A stretch of DNA of 64,000 nt, taken from NCBI GenBank assembly GCA_036346225.1, contig JARFIW010001215.1:7888501-7952500 (forward strand), written 5' to 3'. Source of the stretch: Platerodrilus igneus (Eukaryota; Arthropoda; Insecta; Coleoptera; Lycidae). Positions 1 through 11,900 of this stretch are shown here, piece by piece (the first letter of the stretch is position 1; each line of letters begins with the position of its first letter). The notes below the pieces were generated by a model. That model saw nothing but the letters and a program-made list of their open reading frames with translations, was not told where the DNA came from and did no database searches. Both the position numbers and the translations under genes were made by a program.

Positions 1-304
1 AAATAGAAATATATTTATTTAGATGTGATATTTAACAACTTTGGCCTTGGTCCCTTGGTTGTTGAATGTATTACTAGAAATTAGTTTTAATTATGATAGA
101 ATGAAAAAATTGCTGCTTAAAATTGCAACCAGTTAAAACAATACCGCTAAAATAGACCAAGTGACATGGAAATTGCAACAGCAGAAAAGGTACGAATTTT
201 TTGACCAAACTTCTCAGAAACGTTTGTTACATGTGAAATAGACGTTAAAACAATTTAAATTTTGATTTCCACCGAAGGGGCAAGGGCTCCGTAACAATAT
301 AAGA
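1..304. other. AT-rich stretch without a recognised gene
   Basis: I see no coding frame, RNA gene or repeat here that matches anything else in the window. The open frames that exist are short and AT-driven. Confidence 0.5.
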
Positions 305-986
305 GTGCGTTGGCTAACTGAGTGGTACCGGAGTAGATTTCTATAGATACATGAGAAAAGAAAGTAAGGAAATTTAAGAAATTCAAAAATAATAAATAAC
401 AAGGCTTAATTCAAAAATTATACGTACATTAACACACCCTGAAGGTCTTGTCTTTGTCAAAATTGAGAGGTGCCAAGCAGTCAGTCGTCGCAAGCTTTTG
501 ATGTCATTTCTATGCGGAAGACTGTTATTACGCATAAAAATCCTTTGCATTGATTTCCTAAAGTTGGCCATAATGAACGTGGTTTCTCAAAATACAATAC
601 TCCTTCCATATACGACAATCTCTGAGGTAGCTGATTATCTTTTACAAATCACTGTCGTATCTGAGAGTAAAACGTTTCTCCCTCAAAATTCATTTCCGAC
701 CTAATAACTAACTAACTCCACACCGTCGTACATCACATTTGTTTTTTCTCGAAATTATTCTTGGTAAGACTTCGTTTTAGAAAGACTTTTTTTAGGGGTT
801 GTATATATATTTCGATAGGGAATTTTTCCCTGAACAAGAATATGTTATTCATTTTGTGCGGAAACGACCCCTTAAAAAGTTATGGTCAAAATACTCTCCC
901 ATTATAAGTCTATGGGAATTTTGTTTGATAATATTAATATTGATTATTGATTAGAAAATAGGTCTAACCTAACCTAACCTTTTTTT
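305..986 (+). repeat. dispersed repeat E, copy 1, ending in telomere motif and T-run
   Basis: This roughly 680-bp stretch matches 16306-16995 along its whole length with small differences. Shared blocks include the GCTAACTGAGTGGTA start, the GTCAGTCGTCGCAAGC block and the ATATATATTTCGATAGGG block. It ends in three CCTAA units (insect telomere motif, complement strand) and a run of seven T. A 65-bp inverted piece of the same repeat lies at 5953-6019. No protein is encoded that I can recognise. The family is unknown; it could be subtelomere-derived because of the terminal motif. Confidence 0.8.
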
Positions 987-3900
987 AATTATTTATAAAG
1001 GGTTGGAAATCTTGATGAAACCCTGATAGTAACTTGTCCTTCCACCTTTCGGCTTCCTGACTCCTTACTACGAAGAAGACTCCCGTTGCTAAACGTTCCA
1101 GTGCAACGGGTAGTGTTGAATTTAGGTGCAGTCCTGTCAGGGTAGAAGCAAATGGGATAACAACCCCATTTGGTTCCCCATGGCAGGAAATCACCCTGAC
1201 CAACTCTTCTTGCTAGTGACAAAAGAGCCACGGAACCGCCCATAAAGCATATCATCGTACTGTTTGCGGGGTTTTTATACCTCTTCGTTATGTTTCCTTT
1301 CCATAGTCTTAACTTCACGTGACCTCTCTCTTCTCTCTTTCATCCTTCTCCTTTATACCAAGGATTGTGTTCAAGTATTTTTCTATACTTTTCCACTTTA
1401 GCGGGATGCTCAACAATACCTTTACAAATGTGTTTTTTGTAATGGAATATCCTACTTCTATTTCCAAGTTAACTTTTTCTATTACCCACTTTGCACAGTG
1501 GAATCGGGTGTGTTCAGCTGTGTCATTCTTGTCCGCGCAATACCAGTATTCACTGGTGGGCTCTTTTTTTATTTTATATGAATATGCTCCGAAGCATCCA
1601 TGTCCACTTAGTGCCTGGAACATGGAAATTTATATTTCTAATTTTTCTTTTATTCCATTCGTCAATCTTGGGTATCATCTCAAAAGTCCATCTGCCTTTT
1701 GTAGAGACTTTCCACCTTTGCTGCGTTTTCCTTTAATTCTGCCTTGTTCAGGTCTGGGTTTTCTTTAGTTCTTTGGTAAATTATCACCCTTTCTTGTATG
1801 AGTAGCTAGATGGGTAAGCTGATTCCAAGGACGTTAAGAGCATCCGTCGACACCGTACGGTATGCCCGGCAAACTCTCACAGCCATCACTCTTTGGCACT
1901 TCATCAGCTCTTGTTTGCATCTTCGGATTCTAAGTGCCTCATGCCAGATTGGACAGCCATATAAAATTACTGACTGTATGCCATGCAAAGGGTCTTTCTT
2001 TTGCATTGGCCCGGGCCTGTGATATTTGGTAGTATGACCCCCAGCGCTATCATTATTACTTTGGTTCTCTCCACCACTGCATACACGTGGCTAGCCAAGG
2101 TAAGACCGTAGCCTATGTTGATGCCTAGGTAGGTTGCAGTCTTACTAAGAGCTATTGTTGTTTCCTCCATCTTTAACTTTCCTGCTAAGATTGAATACCA
2201 CCACCTTTGTTTTATCTGTCGCCATTTTGAGTTGGTTTCCTTTCAACCAATTTTCAACCGCTTCCAGAGAATTCTCAACTACCTCCATCAATTGTTCTTT
2301 ATTTCTGGCTAGAACTATCAGTGTTATGTTATCAGCATAACAAATGAGTTTTACTCCTTGTGGCATTTCTATGTTCATGACCTCATCAAAGAGGATGTTC
2401 TACAGCGTGGGACCGAGAACAGATACCTGCGGGAACCCCCCGATTTCTCTGTGATTCTCCTTGTATGTAGTGAACCATCGCTGACAAAGGTAGCTTTTGA
2501 TCATTTCTATGAGATACACAGATATCCTTCTCCGTCTCAGTTTGTTTATTATCAATGTCCAAGAGGCGGTATTGAAGGCATTTTCGATATCAATCAATAC
2601 CAGCGCACACCATCTCTTGCCCTCATTATTACTATGTTTTACCTGTTCTAGAATCAGGTCTATCGTTGTGTAGTCGTTCGACGCTAAACAAAAAAGAACT
2701 GGTTTATGTGCAGCCCTCCTAGCGCGTCAATTTCTTCTTTTATCCGAGTGTTCAGTAGGTTTCCAAGGAGTTTTCCGAAGCCATTAAGGAGGCATATTGG
2801 CCTAAATTTGCGTCTATCTGTAAGATTGCACCTCGGCTTTTCTATGAGTGTAAGTATGGCTCGCTTCCACTCCTCAGGAAAGATCCTTTCTCTCAGCAGT
2901 CTGTTAAACAGTTCCGTAAAACTCTTTACTTCAGATACGACAACGGTCTTAATCACTTCCGGTGGTATTCTATCCGGGCCTGGTGCTCTACCTGATTTAA
3001 TCTTACCACACGCGCTTAAGACCTCCTCCAGTGTAAAGGGCTGGATTTGGACCTCACCCTCTTCTCTCGATGTCGTCTGGTGTCTCTGAGTTTTCTCGAT
3101 GAATAGTTCCCCTAAGATCTTATTTCTTTGTTCCTCGTTTAAGTCCAATTTAGGTACCCGCGTATTAAGTTGCTGCTTTTTCTAGCTTTTTCTAGCTCTC
3201 CGCACAACTCTTTCCATTTGTCTTTCTTCCTGTCGCTGATCGCAAATTTAAGTCGTTTTTTGGCCTCTTTGTATTCTGTCTTTCGGAGATTATGAACTTC
3301 TGTATCCGCCCGTGACCGTTGATACCTCCTTTTAAGTTTCTTTAGCCCCTCAATCTGTTGCCTTATTTCGTCGCACCATCAGTAAGAAAAGTTACCGCGA
3401 TGGTCTAAGCGTATATTTGCGGAGGATTGCTTATATGCCTAGAATATGTTGTTTGTGAGATCGGGTATACTAATGTCCTGTATCCGCTGTGATCTACATA
3501 TTACTCCATATCTGCTTATTAATTTCTCTGCATCCACAAGGCCTCTGATCCAGCTACACCTCCTTTGTATCTAAGGGTGCCCAGATTTATGGGCAAATAC
3601 TTGTGATCACTGCCCGATTCCTCTTCTAGGACTTGCCACTTCGGTTTTAGCCTCGATAATCCATTTGTGATCATTGTCACATCTATGAATGAGTGGCTAT
3701 TTGGCCTCACCAAAGTCAGTAGTCTCCCATCGTTCAAGACCATTAAGTCTAAGGAACTCGCCCATTCGGTTAGTAGTTTTCCTCAATCAGTAGTTACCTC
3801 CCTTCCCTATAGCGTATTTTTGGCATTGAAATCACCCGTTATTATGTATCTCATGCTAGAATTAACAACGGCTACATATATGTCATCCATATAGGCATTA

Positions 3901-4250
3901 AATTGATTCACACCACAGTTCAGGGTAATATAGACCGAGAAGATTCTCCCCCATTCCGTATCTATGCACAGGTAGCAGTTCCGGGACGTAACGTTTAATA
4001 CACCAAATTGCCTTTTTAGTCACTTGTATCATGGCCGATTTGTGTTCATTCACGTACATTCTACTGCTGATGTTCATACTCTTATTAGGTTCTGTTATTA
4101 CAACCAGGTCGCAGTTATAGCTTGCCGAGGTAGCCACCAAGTTATGCACATGTCTGCTCCTATTGGTGTTGATTTGTAGAATTTTTAGACTGCCCATAAG
4201 ATCCTGTTTATGGTCTCTGTTAGTGTTGGGAGTATCTATTAATAAACAAA
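987..4250 (-). mobile_element. R1-clade non-LTR retrotransposon A, degenerate
   Basis: A minus-strand LINE relic. The 5' side (about 4197) starts with an endonuclease N-terminus; the 3' side ends in a roughly 330-bp untranslated region and an A-tract next to GGTTA repeats. Endonuclease, reverse transcriptase and the Cys/His tail occur in the normal order but in several frames. I see no RNase H, as expected for R1-clade elements such as R1, TRAS and SART. The 3' UTR resembles 17035-17230, which also follows a copy of repeat E, so the same LINE-tail/telomere-motif arrangement occurs twice. Confidence 0.8.
1315..4197 (-). pseudogene. R1-type ORF2 (endonuclease-reverse transcriptase) pseudogene
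   Basis: This is the enzyme ORF that would nick DNA and copy the element RNA at the target. Pieces in order: endonuclease start with KILQINTNRSRHVHNLV (4197-4090) and a later SGSDHKYLPI block (about 3620); RT with GRAPGPDRIPPEVIK (about 3000) and IDIENAFNTASW (about 2590); the catalytic box reads YADN instead of YADD (about 2340); thumb/LYGCPIWHEALR (about 1960); C-terminal GHGCFGAY followed by CX2C-H-C (about 1590-1500). The pieces fall in at least three frames with several stops, so it is dead. Clade assignment rests on motif resemblance; the pseudogene call is secure. Confidence 0.85.
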
Positions 4251-4262
4251 TAAATAAAAATA

Positions 4263-4560
4263 AATAAATAAATCATCTTTATTAGGTCTTCAGTCCTGAA
4301 ACTGGTTAGACGCGTACCATCATTGTTTCCTATTCTGAAATAACCTATAGATTTCTCTGAAATTTGCAGTCTGCTTCTACCACTATCTGATCTAGGTCTA
4401 CATCCACCTCTTTTTTCCTATCTCTGCTTGTCATATATCCCATACTATTCCCCAAAAATTCCTTAGAACGTATTCTGCCATTCTATTTCTCCTATTTTTT
4501 TCCAAAGATATCCTTGTTCCCCTACTGTTTCTATAACCTATTTGTTATAAATAAATAAAT
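4263..4560 (-). mobile_element. RTE-type LINE, 3'-end fragment
   Basis: The sequence from AGGTCTTCAGTCCTG to AACCTATTTGTTA matches the 3' end of the larger RTE copy at 25265-25530 nearly base for base. The 3' boundary, read on the minus strand, ends in a short ATG/ATA-like repeat, typical of RTE tails. Only the last roughly 300 bp are present. It sits between LINE A and the Merlin pseudogene. Confidence 0.75.
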
Positions 4561-4680
4561 TTAAACGATTAAACAGTTAAAATATCACCATTGGTTTCAC
4601 TACCCTACGGGTTTCCCCGGGCTTACTAAGTTCCGCGCAGTTCCCTACTACCATTTGGTCGTATCGTGTCCCACTTCTTA

Positions 4681-5813
4681 TCACATTATTGTATCTATCC
4701 CGCCCCCGTACCGTTTTGGGGTGGTAGTCACCCACGATGCGGGTGGGTTCCTGCTACCATTTGATCGTGTCCGGCAGCATACCCCCTGCTTATTGTTCCA
4801 GCGGCGCCGTAGGTCTTCGCAGAGATGGTCAGCAAATGCTTCTTCTGGAACCTTTTTGGCAGCAAAATAGCTTTTTGCTGGGCGCCAGTTTGCTTCGACT
4901 CCTTGCGTGTGAACACCTGTAACAGGGTCTAAAGAAACAATTAATTAAAATGAAAAAACGCAAAAATAACTTACCAACAAAGTATTTCTTATGATTAACT
5001 GCTTTATGCTAATAAGCATGACTAGGCAGTGACAAATAAGCGCGCCACTGATCAGTATAGATGATCGACTCGGGAGCAACGTGCCGATCTCAGGGATTAA
5101 ATCGTCTGCGCCGCGCTTATTATCCGGACAAACAACCATCCGAAAATCATTGCTTGCCTGGCAGCACATTCCGAGCACCCAGTGGCCTTCAACTATACGC
5201 CATTTATGGTTTTTACGCTTACCAAACTTTGACTCATCAATCTGAACAACAATGCCAGGGCCACTAATCAGTCTTCTGTCATGCTGTTCAGTTGAGAAGT
5301 GATCGACAACCATTTCTCTAGCGTATTTGTATCTAAAGTAAATCAATAAACAAAATTAAATTAAATTAACCAAATGCCAAATAAATTTACCTGACAGCAG
5401 TTGTTTCGGAAGACAACGGAGTTTCCGAGTCATTGTCTCTGCATTTAGGAGCAACGCGTCGATACTCTTCGCTGTGAACAAATCCATAAAGCAAGCTAAA
5501 AATAAAAACAAAAAATATAAAATTCTATCAAGAATAAACAATTGATCACTTGTCGAATCTCATTGTGCGGAGCTAGATGATAGTTCTCGGACCAAGTACC
5601 TTTCGAAAGACTAACTTTCGGGCACTTTGTTAGGCCGCTAGGGTAGTAAAATGCACCGAGGCCATGTTAGCAAGGGTCAAACTGCATTTCTTTGCGGTGA
5701 GAGCGGCATTGTTTACTAGTTGGCAGCAGGCCTTGTGCCTGTGCCCAAGAAACTGAAGCTTCTTTGGCGACCGGGAGCTTGCGACAATTCCAAAACGGGT
5801 CTGGAGTAGCCAT
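4681..5813 (-). pseudogene. Merlin (IS1595/ISXO2-type) DDE transposase pseudogene with introns
   Basis: A cut-and-paste transposase gene in four apparent exons: about 5813-5550, 5495-5391, 5332-4975 and 4928-4681. Junctions carry GTGATC, GTAAAT and GTAAGT donors and TTTAG acceptors. The total is about 325 codons, normal for the family. Seen motifs: LSKGTWSENYHL in exon 1; GPGIVVQIDESKFGKRK with the first catalytic Asp in exon 3; YTDQWRAY with the second Asp, then AVNHKKYFV; DPVTGVHTQGVE with the catalytic Glu at the start of exon 4. Exons 2-3 and 3-4 join in phase; exons 1-2 do not, implying an indel. In-frame stops occur in exon 1 (after FDPC) and exon 3 (after PSHAY). I did not find terminal inverted repeats. 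Confidence 0.85.
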
Positions 5814-5952
5814 GCTCTAAACAATTAAATTAATTAATTAAGAAATTAAACTAAATATAAAAGCTATTAACTAAATACTTACTCAATAGAACGCTAATTG
5901 AGAAGAACGAAAAGTGTGACCTTTCCCTTCGAAAGCTGAGACCACACTCACA

Positions 5953-6019
5953 GTTTTATGCGTAATAACAGTTTTCCACATAGAAATGACATCAAAAGCT
6001 TGCGACGACTGACTGCTTG
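5953..6019 (-). repeat. dispersed repeat E, 65-bp inverted fragment
   Basis: This matches the reverse complement of about 16483-16548 over the block containing GCTTGCGACGACTGACTGC. The rest of repeat E is absent. It lies just upstream of the Merlin pseudogene. Confidence 0.75.
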
Positions 6020-6514
6020 GTACCTGCAGGGTGCCTTTGTAAAACGAAGTCCAGCCTGATTCTTAATCCGGTAACTGCCAAAGTATTATTTTTTCTTCAC
6101 ATTTTATCTCATAAATCGTAACTCAATTCATTTTTCAACAAAAAGTCCACAATACACATATAAATTTTTATTTAAAATAAAAATATTTCTTCGTTTTCAA
6201 GTTACAATCAGTCAATTTCCGTTTTAAAATCCTCTCAAGGTAAGTTTTCAAAAATCTTTCAAGAAATTTACAATTTATTAACTAAATTTAAAAAAAGGAC
6301 AGCTAACTTTAAAAAACTCACAACTTAAAATAACTCACATTGAAAATTTTTTACGGTTAATTGACCAAAAACAAAAAAAAGTACGACCCATATATTTACT
6401 CACAAAAATGTTTTACCAATAAAAAAAAACTAAACAAAAAAACCCTAAAGTTAGAAAGGTTATTCTAAAATAACAAAAAAAAAATATTCATGTTTAAAAA
6501 CTCTATCCCTAACA
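6020..6514. other. AT-rich stretch without a recognised gene
   Basis: A/T homopolymer-rich DNA. I see no coding frame, RNA gene or match to other parts of the window. Confidence 0.5.
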
Positions 6515-6777
6515 ATTGATTGATTGATTTCATTGGAAGGGTGACAATGACACCCGCACTTAGGCCTCAATATGGGCCCATTGTGCTACCTTCTTATACC
6601 TGGTCCTCAATCACTCAGCCATCTGAGCTTACAGACGAACCTGAAGATATCAGTCCAGGGCGTGTTACTAATTCTGGCGGTGTCTGGCCAGAGGTCATCT
6701 AACATGGATCCTTGGAGGTTGGCGAGTGCCGGGCAAGTGCACAGGATGTGCTCTGCCGTCGCCTCATTCCATTGACA
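6515..6777 (-). pseudogene. LINE D, 3' part: end of ORF2 and tail
   Basis: Read on the minus strand this continues the Cys/His tail of LINE D: CQWNEATAEHILCTCPAL, then a frame to a TGA at 6607-6609. A short 3' UTR follows and ends in ATCAATCAATCAA-type repeats. The preceding codons (LTGHCKVKKHMHRLGL...NPTCRS) are found 8.3 kb away at 15058-15130. LINE C copy 1 lies exactly between the two parts, so they are one gene split by insertion. Confidence 0.8.
6764..6777. repeat. 14-bp target-site duplication, left copy
   Basis: TCATTCCATTGACA here is repeated exactly at 15044-15057. The pair flanks LINE C copy 1 and lies inside the LINE D coding sequence, the expected footprint of target-primed reverse transcription. 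Confidence 0.85.
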
Positions 6778-8972
6778 TTATAATTTGAATAACGGCTGCT
6801 ATACTTGCGGCCACGTCCCCAATGCTCCACCCGGAGGTACTACATTGGGCTTAAACGCGAAAATAATCGTGCTTCTAATTCATTCTAACTTCATAGTTAA
6901 TCCACCCTAAATAAAAACTAAATAAAAATCTATCAAACCTAACAAACTCTAACAATCTAACAAACCTAAAAATCTGACAAACTGAAACAAAAACTAAAAA
7001 CAAAAACTAAAAACAGGGTTGTAAATAATGGTATGCCTAGCGCTGACTTTCGAGTGTACCCGATCAACAAGACACAAGCAAAAATAAGAGGGGGAGGGAT
7101 CCGTAATACCGGATAGCAGACGCCGGCTCTGCTTACCAGTGCGACCTGAAGGGTCGTCTTAAAACTATCCAAATCTAGCTAACTAATTTAAATTTATCCC
7201 TAGCTTTCCCTATCATTCCCTAACTGATTTATATTATGATTACAATCTTCTCAATTCTGCTCTTCCTTCCCAAATATATACTGCAACCAAAATGGCGACA
7301 GAACGTCAAACAAAACAAATATGCCACAAAATACTACAATACATGCTAATAAATAAATATAAAGTGTAAATATAAAATATAAATAAATATAATTATATAA
7401 ATATATAAATATATAAATATATAAATATATAAATATATAAATATATAAATATATAAATATATAAATATATAAATATATAAATATATAAATATATAAATAT
7501 ATAAATATATAAATATATAAATATATAAATATATAAATATATAAATATATAAATATATAAATATATAAATATATAAATATATAAATATATAAATATATAA
7601 ATATATAAATATATAAATATATAAATATATAAATATATAAATATATAAATATATAAATATATAAATATATAAATATATAAATATATAAATATATAAATAT
7701 ATAAATATATAAATATATAAATATATAAATATATAAATATATAAATATATAAATATATAAATATATAAATATATAAATATATAAATATATAAATATATAT
7801 AAATATATAAATATATAAATATATAAATATATAAATATATAAATATATAAATATATAAATATATAAATATATAAATATATAAATATATAAATATATAAAT
7901 ATATAAATATATAAATATATAAATATATAAATATATAAATATATAAATATATAAATATATAAATATATAAATATATAAATATATAAATATATAAATATAT
8001 AAATATATAAATATATAAATATATAAATATATAAATATATAAATATATAAATATATAAATATATAAATATATAATATATAAATATATAAATATATAAATA
8101 TATAAATATATAAATATATAAATATATAAATATATAAATATATAAATATATAAATATATAAATATATAAATATATAAATATATAAATATATAAATATATA
8201 AATATATAAATATATAAATATATAAATATATAAATATATAAATATATAAATATATAAATATATAAATATATAAATAAATGTCTAATAAGCGTTAAGCATA
8301 TAGCAGTGCACAAAATAGCAAAAGCATAACCCTATTTATTAGGTGCACTCCCACAAGCATATGGCGGCTAGCGCCATTACACGCAAAACGTGCTTGTTAA
8401 ATTATTTCAAAAACTACTAATTAATGTAAATCAATGCTTGTGCGAGTACAGCCGCCACAATTTAAGTCTTACCTCTATGATAAAATTCTCCTGCATCCGA
8501 AGATCTGGTCGTCTGCTTACATCTAACTGTAACTTACTTCTAAGGGGAAGATGGGGTGCACTGCTAAAGTCCTGGTGGGTATGCACTAAATGTTCTTGGG
8601 GGGATCACAATCACTATCACTTTACTTTCAAGTCCTGGGGGGGATGCGCGGTTTCACTCTATTTTATTATCTTTGTTTATTTTATTGATTTAATTTAATG
8701 AGGGTTTCTGATTTATTTGTTATTGTTTATTTGTTATTATTTATTCCCGATTTCCCGCACATAATTATGAAGATAGGCGGTGATTGTATTAATGGTGTGG
8801 GGGTTTCTCGTGCATATTGGACATTTGGGTATAATTATCATGTTATTTTATTATTATTATTTTTTTTTTTTATTATTTTTAATATCAGGTTTTGGTTATA
8901 TCTATGCTCGTATCCTTACTCACGCCAAGTCAATCTAAAATTTTCCAATCCTTCCACCAACCCCACCGAATT
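6778..8972 (-). other. 3' UTR of LINE C copy 1
   Basis: Homologous to 58859-60195 (copy 3) and, inverted, to about 22890-24262 (copy 2). Near its 3' end it has a hairpin (6819-6848) with CCAATG/CATTGG and CTCC/GGAG pairs. Copies 1 and 3 align closely except for the satellite at 7394-8276. The stretch is long for a LINE 3' UTR and has no recognised coding frame. Confidence 0.8.
7394..8276. repeat. octanucleotide satellite (ATAAATAT)n, about 110 units
   Basis: An almost uninterrupted array of the 8-bp unit ATAAATAT. Two phase slips are visible: a 2-bp gain near 7797 and a 1-bp loss near 8071. The same site in LINE C copy 3 (about 59467-59490) has only about two units, so the array expanded inside this copy. 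It produces a long open frame of repeating FIYLYIYI on the minus strand, which is an artefact of the repeat and not a protein. Confidence 0.95.
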
Positions 8973-11900
8973 TTACACGCGGTTATCATTGTCTAATCTC
9001 GCGACCCTTAACGCGAATTCTTTTAAGGCTGTCCAGAACGACTTCTGGTTAACCACTTCCCCGACTTCCTCTAGGCTCTTTGGCCATGCCAGTCCTAGGA
9101 TAGCTAGTTTGCTATCAGCCAACCCTCGATTTCCCGCTTCAAGCGGGCAGTCGAAGAGCACGTGCTCTGCGCTTTCCGCGCCCTCACCGCATTCGCAGCG
9201 GTCGCTGTTGGTTAGTCCGAACCTTTGTAAATACGCCTTTAGGGCGCCGTGCCGTGTTATCAACTGCACCATTTTGTGATCGAGCTTGACCTCGACCCTA
9301 CCTCTAGCTTCTATGCTCGGTATGAATTTGTGGGTCAACCTGCCCGTGGCAGCGTTGTTCCACCTCTCTTCCCATTGTCGAATTGATTTTTCGCGCAGCT
9401 TTCTTTTGATTAAAGACCTCGGTATCGACGAATGTGATATTCGAAAGTCGCCCGTCGCGGCCTCTTTAGCTAATTCGTCAGCCCTATCGTTTCCTACGTT
9501 ACCATTGTGCGACCTGACCCAACAGAACTTTAAACGTCGAAACTCGAGGGCCGTACGCGCTGTCCTCCAGACGTCCGCTTGGAGATCTGTCGAGGTGTTC
9601 ATTTTTGTTAAAGCCGTTAGCGCCGATTTACTATCACTGATTATATAATACTCGTCTCTGCCCGTATGGTTTATTACGTAATCGATAGCCTCTCGTATGG
9701 CTACCAATTCGCACTGGAAGATAGTGCACCAGTTCGCGAGTTTGGTTTGAAACCGAAACACCTCACTTTCCTGCTTATACACGACAAACGCTGCGCCTGC
9801 TTGCCCATTGTCCATACGTGAACCGTCCGTATAAATTCTGATACCCATCGCGTCCTCATCACCTTTGACAAACTCGATTCCTCTAATATCAGCCGGGTGC
9901 CTCAACTCAGATACAACGATCTTTCTTGCAATTTCCCTATTACCAAGATTAAGATCTTCGATAATTTCGCGCCCTTTTCCTATATTTATTAATCGTCTAT
10001 CTCTAATCTCCCCAACGACATATTCGATAGGGAGAGTCCTACTGATCACCAGGACAGCCTCCGTGGAGGTGGTCCTGTACGCACTCGCCGCTTTTACCGC
10101 GGTTATGCGTTGTACGCTCGTCAATTGACGCATCTCCAGGACTTTACAACCTTCTGCCCATACAGAAGCTGCGTACAGTATTGCCGGCTCAATTGCTCCG
10201 GCATAAACCGTCCTCAGCGATTCGCCCCTGAAACCCCACTTTATTTTAGCCGCCGCCATCATTTTATTTGATATTTAGCCGCCCTTACTTTTTACGTATT
10301 GTACGTGCGCTTTCCAATTTAATTTATTGTCGATCTTGACGCCTAGGTAGGTAATACAATTTTTAAACGGGATTTTCTCTTCTCCTAGCTCTAACCTAGG
10401 AGGTCTCTGTCCTGGTTTCGTGCCGAAATAAAGCGCCTCTGACTTCGCCGTGTTAAATTTTAATTTTACCGCCTGCGACCATTCGTGTAATTTATTAAGC
10501 GCCTCGTTCGGTTTTGTGCGCATATCCATTAACAATCTTGATCTTACAATTAAAAGTGTGTCATCTGCAAACCCAACGATTGAGCATCCTGCGGGCAACT
10601 TGACCCTAAAGATGCTCTCATACAACAACTTCCAAAATGTCGGACCAGAACATGACCCTTGCGGGCATCCCCTTTCCACCTCACGCGACAGAACTTCACC
10701 CGGAATTTCAACCTGTGCCAATCGCCCCGAGAAATAGCTCTTGACCAAAGACATCAAGTTTCGTGGACAACCCCTACGATCTAACTCGCAAACGATTAAT
10801 GGCCACCAGGCAGCATCAAATGCTCCTGAAATGTCCAAAGCAACAACGACACAGTACTCTTTAGCATCTCTTGCCTGCTTAATTTCCCCGACAACGAACT
10901 CTAACGCGTCGATAATCGACTTGCTGTCTCGCACTAGGTGCTCAACACGCGTAGTCATAACGCGATCTAAAACTTTCCCCAGCACCGGTAGCAAGCTAAT
11001 TGGACGATAGCTGCCCGGATCTGACGCATCCGCCTTTTTAGGTTTGGGTATAAATTTCACATTCTGGATTTTCCAGCAACGCGGAAAAATGCCTCTTTCT
11101 AAACAAAGACACACGGGGCTAACAGGCACGCCTGCAGAGCTGCGTCTGAAGTGATTTCATCATGCCCCGGTGCCTTCTTAGGGTTCGTCCTCCTAAGAGC
11201 CCTGACGACCTCGTGAACTAGGATTGCCTTATCGGCATCTGTTCCTTGCGCCTCTGCAGCTTCCCGACGTACTAAATCGTGCGACCCTTCATCCCCCTCG
11301 GGATTATCCGATGGGAAAAAATTCTCTAGTAAATATTCCGCTGTGGTTTTAAAACTTTCCGTGTATTCGCCATTTGTTTTCTTTATATTACTGAGCGCGA
11401 TTTTTTGTTGTTTTCCTCTAATTACGCGGTATGCGGTTCCCCAGGGTTCTTTCTCTAAGTTTTGCGTGCAGAATTCTTTAAATTTATTCGTTCGCGTTTT
11501 TTCTATAAATATTTTGTATTCGCGGTAACTTTGATTATATTCTATTCTCCGTTGTTCTCTTATATCTCCCGAGGCGCGTTGATAGCGGCGCCTTAGGTTA
11601 CGCGTTTCTGCCCGCTTGGAGGTTAGTTCCCGGGTCCACCAGGGTACGCTGTCTTTAAATGTTTTCTTTTTCGGCATGGAATACGACGACGCGTCTACCA
11701 CCGCGTCGTTCAATTTTTTCGCGAGTGTTTCTACTTCGTCTGCCTCTCGGCAGTTAAATAGCTCATTTTCGAGCACAGGGATACTTTCGCCAAATTTTTG
11801 TTTAAATTGCTCCCAATTTGCTTTTTTATTACAGAACCGCGGAACAGTTAGCTGCTCGTTTGCGCTTGTTTCGGTTTCAATGTCCCATGTTATTAATTTA

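Noticed and set aside
7393..8313. 306-residue minus-strand open frame of repeating FIYLYIYI
   Set aside because: It is the translation of the octamer satellite; absence of stops follows from the repeat unit, and copy 3 lacks it.
8698..9279. 193-residue plus-strand frame, and similar frames opposite LINE C ORFs (for example 11616-12191, 12300-12896, 12913-13509)
   Set aside because: They are antisense to well-supported ORF1/ORF2 frames and carry no motifs of their own.
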